This document shows, piece after piece, positions 31,292 through 40,743 of a stretch of DNA of 64,000 nucleotides (position 1 is the stretch's first letter; each line of letters opens with the position of its first letter). The stretch comes from Psychrobacter sp. JCM 18901 (GTDB lineage Bacteria; Pseudomonadota; Gammaproteobacteria; Pseudomonadales; Moraxellaceae), in the NCBI RefSeq assembly GCF_000586435.1, contig NZ_BAWH01000001.1, forward strand, positions 1 through 64,000, given 5' to 3'. The translations under genes and the position numbers were made by a program. Below the pieces are notes generated by a model. It did no database searches, was not told the DNA's origin, and saw only the letters and a list, made by a program, of their open reading frames with translations.

Positions 31292-32587
31292 ATGATTACC
31301 ATGGAAGAATTACAAGCTGCGATACAGCAACGGATAGATAATTATCATATTACTGACTTTCCGCTACAAAAAAAGAGCCGTCAACACTCTAGAGTTGCTG
31401 GGCAGCCTAAACCATATACTGGCTCAAGATATTGCTTCGCCTTTTGATGTACCGCGACAGAACCTATCTGCAATGGATGGTTATGCGATTGCCAAAGGTA
31501 GTCAGTTATCAGAAAGCAGTACTATCGAAATCGTTGGTGAGTCGCAAGCTGGCAGTGCTTATACTGGTGAGACAGCGGCGGGGCAAGGGATACGTATTTT
31601 TACTGGTGCAGTCGTGCCAGATTGTTGTGATACGGTCATTATGCAAGAGAATACGAATTTTGCAGATATCAGAGCAACCGTTGATAAATCTCGACCTTAT
31701 AACATTACGCTCACGCAAACCGCCAAAGTTGACGATAATATCCGCTCACAAGGCGAAGAGATTGAGTCTGGCGAAGCCGTACTAAAAATTGGTAAACGCC
31801 TTAATCCTGCAGATATTAGCTTACTTGCCAACCTTGGTATTAGCCAAGTGAACGTGTTCCAGCCGCTCGTTGTAGGGGTGTTGGCAACAGGTGATGAGCT
31901 CGTATCTATTGGCAATGAGCTACAAAGCCTAGCCCAAATATATAATTCTAATACCCCAACGCTCAAAAGCCTGCTGTCAGATTTGCCTATCACTATTCGT
32001 GACTATGGCATTATTCCTGACAACCTAGAGCAGACAACTATCGCAGTCAATGAGGCCATGCAGGACTGTGATGTACTGATATCTACTGCAGGTGTTTCTG
32101 TTGGTGACTATGATTTTTTGACCACGGTGATTGAAACGCTAGGTCAAATTAACCATTACAAAGTGGCGATGAAGCTGGTAAGCCTTTTGTATTTGGTGAA
32201 TTGAATAAAAATCTTGATAAGCCAGTATTGTATTTTGGCCTACCGGGCAATCCGCTCTCTACGGTTGTGGGTACGTTACAGTTTGTGATACCTGTATTGT
32301 GGCAAATGTCAGGTGCTAGCGTGTCAGAGCAGCCGATGCCGCTAACTATCAAAGCCAAACTTATCAGTGATATCAGAAAATCTCCTGGCCGCAAAGACTT
32401 TCAGCGTGGCGTACTGTCACGAGATGAGACAGGTCATTATCAAGTTGAGTGCTTCTCAAGACAGCAGTCACATAGAATCAAACAGCTGAGCCGCGCCAAT
32501 TGCTTCATTGTATTGGACAAAGACAGTGGGAACGTAGCAGCTGGTAATGACGTCGTTGTACAACCGTTTCCTTGGCTACATCGCTAA
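31292..32587 (+). CDS. moeA: Molybdopterin molybdotransferase MoeA, frameshifted
   Basis: MoeA inserts molybdate into adenylylated molybdopterin. The corrected 431-residue protein shows the MoeA N domain (ASPFDVPRQNLSAMDGYA), TGAVVPDCCDTVIMQEN, VGVLATGDELV, the MoCF motif STAGVSVGDYDF, and the C-terminal GLPGNPLSTVVG. The start at 31292 (MITMEELQ) gives the expected N-terminal helix. An A7 run at 31368-31374 should be A6 (restoring QKRAVNTLELLGSLNHI). One base is missing near 32176 (restoring AMKPGKPFVFGELN). First gene of the molybdenum-cofactor block. Confidence 0.95.
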
Positions 32588-32717
32588 TTCATCGTTTGCC
32601 AATTTATTGTAAGGTGGTCGCACAGAGCTGAAGAGCAACCCTATAACCTTACACTGGTATGCTAAACACGAATAATAAAGTAGTGCTTATAGTAAGCAGT
32701 ACTGATGGCAGTAACAT

Positions 32718-33832
32718 ATGATTGATGACAACATAGATGACAAACACAAAATAGATAGCCCGCAACTGTATTCACCGAGCTTGGCGCCCGCAATGTCCGA
32801 CGGCTACATGGGGTCTTCCTTGGTCGTGCCCACTGAGCAGATGAGTGACTATCACCAGCCGCTAACCGATGGGTTTGCACGGCGTCTGACTTACTTGCGT
32901 CTGTCTATTACTGACTTTTGTAATTTTCGCTGTGAGTATTGCTTGCCAAATGGCTATCAAGGTAAGCGCTCTGATGATGAGCTGAGTATCTCTGAAATTG
33001 CAACTTTGGTGCGCGGCTTTGCTCAAGTAGGTACCAAAAAAGTTAGAATTACAGGTGGTGAGCCCTCTATTCGTCGTGATGTTGTCGAAATTATCGAAAC
33101 GATTAAGCAAACTGACGGTATCGAGACGGTCGCGATGACCAGCAACGGTTATAAATTGGGTAAACATATAGCCAACTGGCAAGCTGCTGGACTTGATCAG
33201 CTCAATATCAGTATGGACAGTTTTGATGCCGCTACTTTTCATAAAATGACAGGCTTTGATACCTTGCCGCAGATATTGGCTGACATGGATATATTGTTAG
33301 AAACGACTGACATCAAACTCAAAATAAATAGTGTCTTGATGGCGGAGACTGCTTTTGAGAATTTAGTCACGGCGATCGACTATGTCAAAGATAGACAAGT
33401 GACTTATCGCTTTATCGAATTTATGCAGACCAGTGATAATAGCGATTTGTTTTTTTTGCTCAGCATGCTCAGTCTGATATTATCACTGATTACTTGTTAG
33501 AGAATGGGTGGCAGCCGCACGAGCGCGGTAGTGCCGATGGCCCAGCAGTGGAGTATAGCCACCCTGAATATGTCGGTCGTATCGGTATGATTGCCCCATA
33601 TGCGGCGCACTTCTGTGATACCTGTAACCGTTTGCGTGTAAGCAGCCAAGGCAAGGTGCATTTGTGTTTGTTTGATCAAGGCAACTACGATATCCGTCCA
33701 TACTTACAGCAAGACGATATCCAAGGACTGGTGAACACTTTACATAGTTTTATGCCGATTAAGCCTGAGCATCATCATCTGCATGATTCTAACAGTGGCA
33801 TCATGCACAATCTATCGATAATCGGCGGATAA
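32718..33832 (+). CDS. moaA: GTP 3',8-cyclase MoaA, frameshifted
   Basis: MoaA is the radical-SAM enzyme that starts molybdopterin synthesis from GTP together with MoaC. The N-terminal cluster is FCNFRCEYC (CxxxCxxC) and the C-terminal cluster is FCDTCNRLRVSSQGKVHLC. VRITGGEPSIRRD is conserved. Corrected length is about 370 residues, including an N-terminal extension of about 55 residues before the catalytic domain; an internal ATG (MSDYHQPL) could be the real start. The frame is lost in a T8 run at 33450-33457 that should be T6, which restores DLFFAQHAQSDIITDYLLENGWQ. Confidence 0.95.
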
Positions 33833-33928
33833 AAACCTTTGAGTCTACAATCATTTTTCTACATAGCTTTTTTTTGATACAACGGATCTTTAATACAATT
33901 ATAAAATGACATCTATAAAGGATTATTT

Positions 33929-34459
33929 ATGAGTAAGCCTGCTGCACAATTTACACCGCTTAATATTGCTGTATTGACTGTTTCTGATAGCCGTACGCTG
34001 GCAGAAGATACGTCAGGTCAGTACTTAGTAAATAGCTTGACTGAAGCAGGTCATCATTTAGCAGATCGTCAATTAATTACCGACGATATTTACCAGATTC
34101 GCGCAGTCATTAGTGGCTGGATTGCTAGCCCAGACGTTCATGCAGTTATTACCACTGGCGGCACAGGGTTCTTCATTAGAGACAGCATGCCAGAAGCGGT
34201 GAGGGTACTGTTTGATAAATCAATCGATGGTTTTGGTGAAATGTTCCGTCTAATCTCAAAAGATGAGATCGGTATGTCTACCGTACAATCGCGAGCAGTT
34301 GCTGGCATGGCCAATGGTACGGGTATATTCTGTCTACCAGGATCGTCTGGTGCTTGCCGTACGGGTTGGGAAAATATCTTAAAGGATCAGTTTGATAGCC
34401 GTACTCGTCCGTGCAATTTTGTACCGCATTTTTTGGCACAGAACCCTAGCCATAATTGA
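33929..34459 (+). CDS. moaB: Molybdopterin adenylyltransferase-type protein MoaB
   Basis: MoaB/MogA-fold proteins adenylylate molybdopterin before metal insertion. The 176-residue protein has NIAVLTVSDSRTLAEDTSG at the start, the substrate motif ITTGGTGFFIRDSMPEA, and LPGSSGACRTGW near the end. It reads intact. MogA usually fills this role in enterobacteria; in this cluster MoaB is the only such protein, so it probably does the reaction, which is inference. A 15-bp direct repeat spans its stop codon. Confidence 0.93.
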   Translation: MSKPAAQFTPLNIAVLTVSDSRTLAEDTSGQYLVNSLTEAGHHLADRQLITDDIYQIRAVISGWIASPDVHAVITTGGTGFFIRDSMPEAVRVLFDKSIDGFGEMFRLISKDEIGMSTVQSRAVAGMANGTGIFCLPGSSGACRTGWENILKDQFDSRTRPCNFVPHFLAQNPSHN

Positions 34460-34482
34460 GTTATAAATAATTGAGCTATGAG
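34453..34482 (+). repeat. 15-bp direct repeat spanning the moaB stop codon
   Basis: Adjacent units at 34453-34467 and 34468-34482 both begin TAATTGAG and match at 12 of 15 positions. The first contains the moaB stop codon TGA (34457-34459). Confidence 0.65.
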
Positions 34483-34516
34483 TGATATACAATCAAGCCT
34501 GACAGGTAAATGGTAA

Positions 34517-35231
34517 ATGAAAAACTGCTCAAATAATCTGGATGGTTTGGCAGGTGTGGTTATCTTGGCAGGTGGGGCATCCAAGCGCATGGGAACGGCT
34601 AAAGCGATGCTGACACTACCGTCAGGTGAGCAGCTGCTAGACTATCATGTTTGTCATGCGAGCAAGTTACAGGTTCCTATATTGATTGCAGATAATGGTC
34701 GCGGCTTTCAAACGGGTTTAGATGTCCATTCAGAAAAACCTAATGCGCCTGTTATTCATATTGCTGATTATGGTACTGATGTCGACTCTAATAAGCATGA
34801 TGAGCAGATCAAAACTGGCGGCGCATTGGTGGCTATCAAATCAGCCTTACAAACATTGAACGATTTGATCAGCTTGAATGATTCAGGCATATTAAAAAAA
34901 CGTACAAGCATCGTGGTTACTGGTTATCAGCTGTGATAGCTTAATACCAGCAACTGACCTGTGGCAGAAACTACAATGTGAAATAAGCCTTGCTACTGAT
35001 AAGAAGGTGATTTGCTTAAAAGATGATAGTCACTTATATCCATTATTAGGACTTTATCAGCTAAGCATCGAGCCTGATTTGAAAAGCTATATAGATAGCG
35101 GACAGCGTAGAGTGATGCAGTTTATTCAGCCATTGGTGCAAGCTGTACCATTTAGCAAAGAGTGGCAAAATCTAACCAACTTTAATACGCCTGAAGAGTT
35201 TAAGCAGGCATGTGCTGATCTACCAAAATAA
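34517..35231 (+). CDS. mobA: MobA-like molybdenum cofactor nucleotidyltransferase, frameshifted
   Basis: The N-terminal nucleotide-binding motif LAGGASKRMGTAKAML places it in the MobA/MocA family that attaches GMP or CMP to molybdopterin. Position between moaB and moaC favours a MobA role. The usual Asp before the catalytic Lys (xDK) is Ala here (TAK), so the family member could also be MocA-like or atypical. Corrected length is about 237 residues. The A7 run at 34894-34900 should be A6; this converts RTSIVVTGYQL-stop into VQASWLLVISCDSLIPATDL, which contains the second conserved block (SCDSLIP), and continues to 35231. Confidence 0.8.
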
Positions 35232-35261
35232 TAAAAATATCACATAAGAAAGGTTATATAA

Positions 35262-35768
35262 ATGAATGACAGCGTTCAGATAAACCAGCAATCTACTTTA
35301 TCTCACTTAGATAGTGATGGCGATATTACCATGGTCGATGTCAGTGGTAAGACAGCAACGACGCGAGAAGCCAATGCTACTGGTCAGGTACGCTTTCCCA
35401 GTGAGATTTATGCGCAGATTAAAGCGGCTGATGGGATGACCAAAAAAGGCAGTATCACGCAAACGGCTCACATCGCTGGTATCATGGCGGCCAAACGCAC
35501 TCATGATCTTATACCGCTTTGCCATCCACTACCGTTAGACAAGATAGGTTTGAGCTTTGAGTACAATGACGCGCTCAGCAGCCTCATGGTCAGTGCGGTG
35601 GTCAAGGTTACGCATAAGACAGGGGTGGAGATGGAAGCGTTAACAGCGGTTAGCGTTGCCTGCTTAACTATCTACGATATGACTAAAGCACTATCGCATG
35701 ACATCGTTATAGATGATATTCATCTGGTTAAGAAGACAGGTGGTAAGTCAGACTATAGTCATGCTTAA
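35262..35768 (+). CDS. moaC: Cyclic pyranopterin monophosphate synthase MoaC
   Basis: MoaC converts the MoaA product to cyclic pyranopterin monophosphate. The 168-residue protein shows MVDVSGKTATTREA, AHIAGIMAAKRTHDLIPLCHPLPL (with the catalytic region), and GVEMEALTAVSVACLTIYDM. All are standard MoaC blocks. AAAGGTTA precedes the ATG. It reads intact and lies 30 bases after mobA. Confidence 0.97.
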   Translation: MNDSVQINQQSTLSHLDSDGDITMVDVSGKTATTREANATGQVRFPSEIYAQIKAADGMTKKGSITQTAHIAGIMAAKRTHDLIPLCHPLPLDKIGLSFEYNDALSSLMVSAVVKVTHKTGVEMEALTAVSVACLTIYDMTKALSHDIVIDDIHLVKKTGGKSDYSHA

Positions 35769-35865
35769 AGTGATAAAATTGCAGAGTGCGTCGTCAATCA
35801 ATCAATGAATTAATAAAAATGTGCTAGGTGCCAAGCAAGGAAGCTTGCATAAGAGGGAGAGGGTT

Positions 35866-36147
35866 ATGAGTGCTATCGATATGACAACTAATATCGAATC
35901 AACGATGAATATTAATGTCATGTATTTTGCCAGTTTGGCTGACGAGGCCCATTGTCAGCAAGAGACAGTAAGCGTACAGCAGGATACGTCATTGACTGAA
36001 TTATACGAACAGCTTAGTCAAAAGCATCGCTTTAGCCGTCCGCAGTCGGAGCTACGCGTTGCAGTGAATGACTACTTTGCTAAATGGACTGACCAGATAA
36101 ACGATGGTGATAGCGTAGTTTTCATCACGCCAGTCGCTGGTGGTTAG
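35866..36147 (+). CDS. moaD: Molybdopterin synthase small subunit MoaD
   Basis: MoaD is the ubiquitin-like sulfur carrier of molybdopterin synthase; its C-terminal Gly-Gly forms a thiocarboxylate. The sequence ends in VVFITPVAGG, as required. I chose ATG 35866 because GAGGGAGAGG lies just upstream. The conserved fold begins near INVMYFASLADE, so the ATG at 35905 is also possible. It pairs with the adjacent moaE. Confidence 0.93.
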   Translation: MSAIDMTTNIESTMNINVMYFASLADEAHCQQETVSVQQDTSLTELYEQLSQKHRFSRPQSELRVAVNDYFAKWTDQINDGDSVVFITPVAGG

Positions 36148-36222
36148 ACAAGCGTTTACTAGTGTCCATTTTGTCAGTGGCTATTCAGTAGTTACGAAGA
36201 AAATAATAAATAGAGAAGAAAA

Positions 36223-36714
36223 ATGACCGACAACGTCCACGATCATTCAATGAGCATCAAACGTAGTGCTGACGAGGCTTACCTTATCGCTGAGCGTGAT
36301 GGTTTTGCGCTACTAGATATTGCGATTGATGAAGATAGACTAAAAAGTACGCTAGATAATGACAGCTGCGGCGCGTTTGTTTGCTTTGAAGGGCGCGTGC
36401 GCAACCATAATAACGCTACGAGCGTTGATCGTCTTACCTATTATGGTTATGAGGATTTGGCAATCAATCAAGGTCGCGCCATTATAGAAGAAGCCAAAAA
36501 GCGTTTTGAAATTACGCATGCTATTGCGATACATCGTATCGGTGCGCTAGAAATTGGCGATGTGGCTGTGTGGGTTGGGGTAGTGTCAGCGCACCGTTAT
36601 CCAGCATTTGATGCGTGTCGCTGGATATTAGATACCATCAAAGCAGACATTCCTGTGTGGAAGCAAGAATACTACGAAGACGACTCGTCTAAATGGCTTA
36701 GTAATAATGGTTAA
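36223..36714 (+). CDS. moaE: Molybdopterin synthase large subunit MoaE
   Basis: MoaE is the catalytic subunit that transfers sulfur from MoaD to cyclic pyranopterin monophosphate. The 163-residue protein has FEGRVRNHNNATSVDRLTY, AIHRIGALEIGDVAVWVGV, SAHRYPAFDACRWILDTIK and VWKQEYYED, all typical. It ends 8 bases inside modA, so the two are probably translationally coupled. Confidence 0.96.
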   Translation: MTDNVHDHSMSIKRSADEAYLIAERDGFALLDIAIDEDRLKSTLDNDSCGAFVCFEGRVRNHNNATSVDRLTYYGYEDLAINQGRAIIEEAKKRFEITHAIAIHRIGALEIGDVAVWVGVVSAHRYPAFDACRWILDTIKADIPVWKQEYYEDDSSKWLSNNG

Positions 36715-37579
36715 GTCATTAGTTGCTGTCTGTGTATCTGCTTGTCTGTTATTGTCACTAAGTGCTTGTACGCAAGACAAAGACGCCAATACGATGCTTG
36801 CTGGTGATACCACTGAACCAGCCCGGACTTTGCGTATTGCCGCGGCTGCTAACTTATCTGATGTACTACCTCATATTATTGATAGCTATCAGGCTGATAA
36901 CAGCTCATCTGCCCAAAATGTTTCAAGTATCTCAGATATTGAAGTTACTTATGCCTCTTCTGGTAAGTTATATGCGCAAATCAAAGCAGGGGCACCATAT
37001 GATATATTCTTGTCTGCCAATCAAGCGTTCCCTGCTAAATTGGCTGATGAAAATTCAGCTGATGTTACTAGTAAAGAGCGTAAACTAACTAAGCCCTTTA
37101 CATATACCAGAGGACAGTTAGCGCTCTATAGTGTCAGCAAACCTTTAAACGATTTTACGCCAACATCGCTGGGTGATGTGTTTACCAGTGCTGACTTTAC
37201 TCAGGACAGCAAGGTAGCTATTGCGAACCCTGACCTTGCTCCTTATGGTGCCTCTGCGAAAGCCTATCTGCAATCGCAAAATATGTATGATAAGTTGAAT
37301 GCTCACAAAAGCTTAATACAGTCAGAGAATATCGGTCAAGCGTTCCAATATGCGCATACAGGTAGCGTAGACTATGGTTTTGTAGCACAGTCTCAGCTTG
37401 TTGCGATTAAAGCCAAGCCTGAGCAGTTTATCACTTTGCTGCCAGCGTCTTATCCAGCTATCTTACAAGATGGCATAATTATCAATAACACCGCCCCAGC
37501 AGCAGACTTCACCGACTACCTGCGCTCAAAAGCAGGGCAGCAACACTTCTTACAAGTAGGCTATCTGGCCGTCCAGTAA
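36707..37579 (+). CDS. modA: Molybdate-binding protein ModA, predicted lipoprotein
   Basis: ModA captures molybdate for its ABC transporter. The 290-residue protein begins with a signal sequence ending in a lipobox (LSAC near residue 21), so it is probably membrane-anchored rather than freely periplasmic. TLRIAAAANLSDVLPHI and VTYASSGKLYAQIKAGAPYDIFLSANQ are the classic ModA blocks, with the Ser residues that bind the oxyanion. VDYGFVAQSQL is also conserved. Its start overlaps the end of moaE. A near-palindromic repeat lies 11 bases after the stop, before modB. Confidence 0.95.
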   Translation: MVKSLVAVCVSACLLLSLSACTQDKDANTMLAGDTTEPARTLRIAAAANLSDVLPHIIDSYQADNSSSAQNVSSISDIEVTYASSGKLYAQIKAGAPYDIFLSANQAFPAKLADENSADVTSKERKLTKPFTYTRGQLALYSVSKPLNDFTPTSLGDVFTSADFTQDSKVAIANPDLAPYGASAKAYLQSQNMYDKLNAHKSLIQSENIGQAFQYAHTGSVDYGFVAQSQLVAIKAKPEQFITLLPASYPAILQDGIIINNTAPAADFTDYLRSKAGQQHFLQVGYLAVQ

Positions 37580-37590
37580 TACGTTAGACT

Positions 37591-37618
37591 AGGGTTGCTT
37601 GAATGTTCAACAGACCCT
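37591..37618. repeat. Near-palindromic repeat, copy 1 (after modA)
   Basis: A sequence of about 28 bases begins AGGGTTGCTTGAA and ends TTCAACAGACCCT. It is a close relative, in opposite orientation, of the element at 62381-62406; the arm GTTCAACAGACCC is shared in full. It is not followed by a T-run. Confidence 0.7.
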
Positions 37619-37653
37619 AACCCCTCTCATCATAGAACGAGCAGTGACATTAT

Positions 37654-38355
37654 ATGATCGACCAGTCTCTTATGTCAGACATGCTCAGTCCATTTTGGGT
37701 GAGCATCAAGCTCGCTTGCGTGACTACCTTATGCTTATTGCTATTTGCAACGCCTATTGCTTACTGGTTGGCTAAGCCGAGTCGTATAAAAGCAATAGGA
37801 CGTCTTAAGGTACTGCTCATGGGCATCATTGCGATGCCTCTGGTGCTACCACCTACCGTGATTGGTTTTTATCTACTGTTACTGCTCAGTCCTAGTGTGG
37901 GTATCGGTAAATGGTTGAGCGAACATAGTATTAGCCCGCTGATTTTTACCTTTGAAGGTCTGGTCATTGGTTCTATTATTTACTCATTGCCTTTTTATAT
38001 ACAGCCTGTTTACGCACAGTTTCTGCGTATTCCGCAAAGTGTCACGGAAGTTGCTCATCTCTTAGAGCCCAGTCGTATGCGACGGTTTATGAAAGTGGCT
38101 TTACCGCAAGCGCGGGTGGGTATTATTTTGGGTAGTTTGGTAAGCTTTGCTCATACCATTGGAGAGTTTGGGGTTGTACTGATGATAGGCGGCAGCATCT
38201 CAGGCGAAACTAAAGTGGTATCGATTGCGATATATGAGCAGGTAGAAGCGCTCAACTATGAGGCAGCGCACATGATGTCTGGTATTCTGATTATCATGGG
38301 TGTAGTGATGGTAGCGTTAATCGCTAGTGTGAGCCGAATAAGTCAACGCCCATAG
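37654..38355 (+). CDS. modB: Molybdate ABC transporter permease ModB
   Basis: ModB forms the membrane channel of the molybdate importer. The 233-residue protein has five or six membrane spans, the family pattern FWVSIKLACVTTLCLL at the start, MPLVLPPTVIGFYLLLLLS, and the ATPase-contacting EAA-like loop near SRMRRFMKVALPQARVG. It reads intact. The next genes are leftward tRNAs; no modC ATPase follows, which is unusual for a mod operon. The partner ATPase must be elsewhere or shared. Confidence 0.94.
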   Translation: MIDQSLMSDMLSPFWVSIKLACVTTLCLLLFATPIAYWLAKPSRIKAIGRLKVLLMGIIAMPLVLPPTVIGFYLLLLLSPSVGIGKWLSEHSISPLIFTFEGLVIGSIIYSLPFYIQPVYAQFLRIPQSVTEVAHLLEPSRMRRFMKVALPQARVGIILGSLVSFAHTIGEFGVVLMIGGSISGETKVVSIAIYEQVEALNYEAAHMMSGILIIMGVVMVALIASVSRISQRP

Positions 38356-38439
38356 GGCTAAAACATCTGTACGCGAGTTAAGACGTATTAGCTGGCGCAG
38401 CAGCTATATAAACAATGTCTAAGCAAAATACGCAGACAC

Positions 38440-38470
38440 AAAAAAACCTCAAACAATCTAATGCTTGAGG
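38440..38470 (-). terminator. Terminator of the tRNA-Val/tRNA-Asp transcript
   Basis: On the minus strand, the stem CCTCAA/TTGAGG with a 12-base loop is followed by T7. It lies about 40 bases past the 3' end of tRNA-Asp. Confidence 0.65.
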
Positions 38471-38512
38471 CGAAACTTGCTTAAACTCGAAAGTCTAAAT
38501 TCGTTTTAAATA

Positions 38513-38589
38513 TGGCGCAGCGGACGGGACTCGAACCCGCGACCCCCGGCGTGACAGGCCGGTATTCTAACCAACTGAACTACCGCTGC
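38513..38589 (-). tRNA. tRNA-Asp (anticodon GTC)
   Basis: The minus strand folds as a full 77-base cloverleaf. The acceptor arm GCAGCGG pairs with CCGCTGC, the D-arm contains AGTTGGTT, the anticodon loop is CTGTCAC with anticodon GTC, and the T-arm contains GGTTCGAGTCC. The 3' CCA is encoded. It is the second tRNA of a two-gene transcript after tRNA-Val. Confidence 0.97.
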
Positions 38590-38626
38590 TTAGGTCTCTT
38601 AGCTTGTTTAGCCACTTGCTAAGAAG

Positions 38627-38702
38627 TGGTGGGTGATGACGGATTCGAACCGCCGACATTCTGCGTGTAAGGCAGACGCTCTACCAACTGAGCTAATCAC
38701 CC
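38627..38702 (-). tRNA. tRNA-Val (anticodon TAC)
   Basis: The minus strand gives a 76-base cloverleaf. The acceptor arm GGGTGAT pairs with ATCACCC, the D-arm contains AGCTCAGTTGG, the anticodon loop is CTTACAC with anticodon TAC, and the T-arm contains GGTTCGAATCC. CCA is encoded. It is transcribed first, 37 bases before tRNA-Asp. Confidence 0.97.
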
Positions 38703-38782
38703 TTCGAACAATTGCTATGCAATTTATTCAACATCAACTGAGCTCTTAAGTTTGTCACTAAGCTCCGTTGCTGTGGGTGTGT

Positions 38783-38810
38783 ATTATATAGATTTACAGT
38801 TGGGTGTCAA
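38783..38810 (-). promoter_or_regulatory. Sigma-70 promoter of the tRNA-Val/tRNA-Asp operon
   Basis: Reading the minus strand, TTGACA (38810-38805) and TATAAT (38788-38783) are both consensus and lie 16 bases apart, about 80 bases before tRNA-Val. This is the best promoter visible in the window. The promoter of tRNA-Leu has the same spacing and -10 box. Confidence 0.9.
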
Positions 38811-38982
38811 ATATTATTTTAATGTTTTTAGAAAATAATTATAAATTGGACTTGTAATCTATCAAAAATAGCACTCAAAGCCATGTATTATATAGCATTT
38901 CTAAAAACGCACTTATTATCATTATTTGTTGTTTAGAGGTGAAAAGCTACTATACTATGGATGCTTTATTCGTTGAACACGG

Positions 38983-40623
38983 TTGATGGAGGCCAATATA
39001 AACACTTTTACTATTAAAGATGCTTTTACTAGCTGGACCTGGGGAGACTTAGCGGGTCTAGGTCTGGTGCTGCATATTGTACTTATGATAGTAATGACGC
39101 TGCGCGTGGTTTCTGTGCAGCGCAATATTGGCGTGTCTATTGCTTGGGTGGCTGTGCTTTACACGTTACCAGTATTTGGTTTTGTGGCTTATATCCTGCT
39201 CGGTGAGCCGATGATTGGACGGCGCTATCGTGAACGCGTGGATCAAGCCAGCATCTTGATGAATGATATGGCAAGGCGTGAGCATCTGATTTTTGATAAA
39301 GGGCAGGACTTATTACCAGCAACTACCGCGGTGTTAGCCAAATAGGAACGCGCTGGACCGGGTTTGGTGTATTTCCCAATCACCAAATGCAGCTGTTGAC
39401 GGATCCTGCTTCTATTTTTCAGCGTTTGATTGAAGATATTCATGCCGCCCAGCGTATTGTCCTTATGGAGTTTTATATTGTCTATCCAAAAGGACAGGTG
39501 TTAGAAGTTATAGAGGCGCTGTCTGTAGCGGCTCAACGCGGCGTAGAGTGTCATATATTGGCTGATAGTGTGGGCAGCTTTAGCTTTATTAATAGTAGCG
39601 TGCATCGCAAATTAGAAAAAGCAGGGGTTTATGTCCATCAGTCATTGCCAGTAGGACTGTTTAAGACGCTATTTAAACGTTCTGATTTGCGCAATCATCG
39701 TAAAATGGTGGTTATCGATGAACATATTGGCTATATCGGCAGCTTTAATCTGGTTGATCCAAGGTTTTTTTAAGCAAAATAAAAACGTTGGTCAATGGAT
39801 TGATGTGGCGCTACGAACGACTAGCCAGCACTCAATTAGTATCAATACAGCGATGGCCAAGGTAATTGTTACCGATATCGGTGCTGAAAGTAATGACAAT
39901 CTTGCTGAGCTGCATCAACGGGTTAATAATTACACTCGTAAGTTGTATGTGATGCATCCGACCATCAATGATCTAAATAGCCGCGTGAAGGTATTGGTGG
40001 ATACGATTGATGATCATGAGCAGCCAGATATAGGCGCCACCTCGATTGTCGTACCAAAGATGCCTGTCGTGGACAAAGTCTTGGCGCAGCTAATACCTTC
40101 AGCACCGCAGCTAACGGCTCATGTGATTTACAATACGTTAGTTTCTGTGATTCATCGTGCCAATAAGCGCATTCGCATTACCACACCTTATTTTGTCCCT
40201 GATGAGTCCCTATCGGGTGCGCTGACGATAGCGGCTAAGCGCGGCGTTGATGTGACGATTATTGTTCCTGAAAAGGTGGATTCATTTCTGGTACAGCATG
40301 CCTCTCAGGCTTATTATCAAGAGTTGTTGGATGCTGGGGTAACGATTGCATTGTTTAGAGGTGGTTTGCTACACGCAAAAACAGTAGTTATCGATGATGA
40401 CTACTGTCTATTTGGCACCGTCAATATTGATATGCGCAGCTTTTATCTAAATATGGAAGTCAGTTTGGCGATTTATACGCCAGAAATGGTTGCTCAAGTG
40501 GCGGACTGTCAGGAAGTCTATTTAGAAAACTGCCGAATCTTGGGTAGTGATGAGTGGCAACAGCGTCATGGATCAAAACGATTGTTTGATAATGTCGTGC
40601 GCTTGTTCAGTCCTTTATTGTAG
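38983..40623 (+). CDS. cls: Cardiolipin synthase (phospholipase D superfamily), frameshifted
   Basis: Cardiolipin synthase joins two phosphatidylglycerols, or PG and PE for some types, at the inner membrane. The corrected protein is about 546 residues: two N-terminal membrane spans (residues about 20-75), then two PLD domains with HKD-type motifs NHRKMVVID and LHAKTVVIDD. TPYFVPDESL and NIDMRSFYLNMEVSL are also conserved. One A is missing near 39341 (restoring AKIGTRWTGFGVFPN), and the T7 run at 39765-39771 should be T6 (restoring NLVDPRFFKQNKNVGQW). The start gives a normal N-terminus, though GTTGATGG leaves the ribosome-binding site weak. Confidence 0.93.
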
Positions 40624-40743
40624 CACTTGGATTTTTAGGGTAAGGTAATCTACCAGTATCGTTCTATTATTTTAGTAGTATTAGCACTTTTATAGCCTAT
40701 GCTTTTTTTGATTTATCTATCTGCAAAGAGGTTACTCCCGTCT

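Noticed and set aside
33450..33457. Programmed ribosomal frameshifting at the T8 run of moaA, and similar sites in other genes
   Set aside because: No conserved slippery heptamer, stimulatory structure or functional shorter product was evident, and the same kind of defect recurs in many unrelated genes, which fits read error better.
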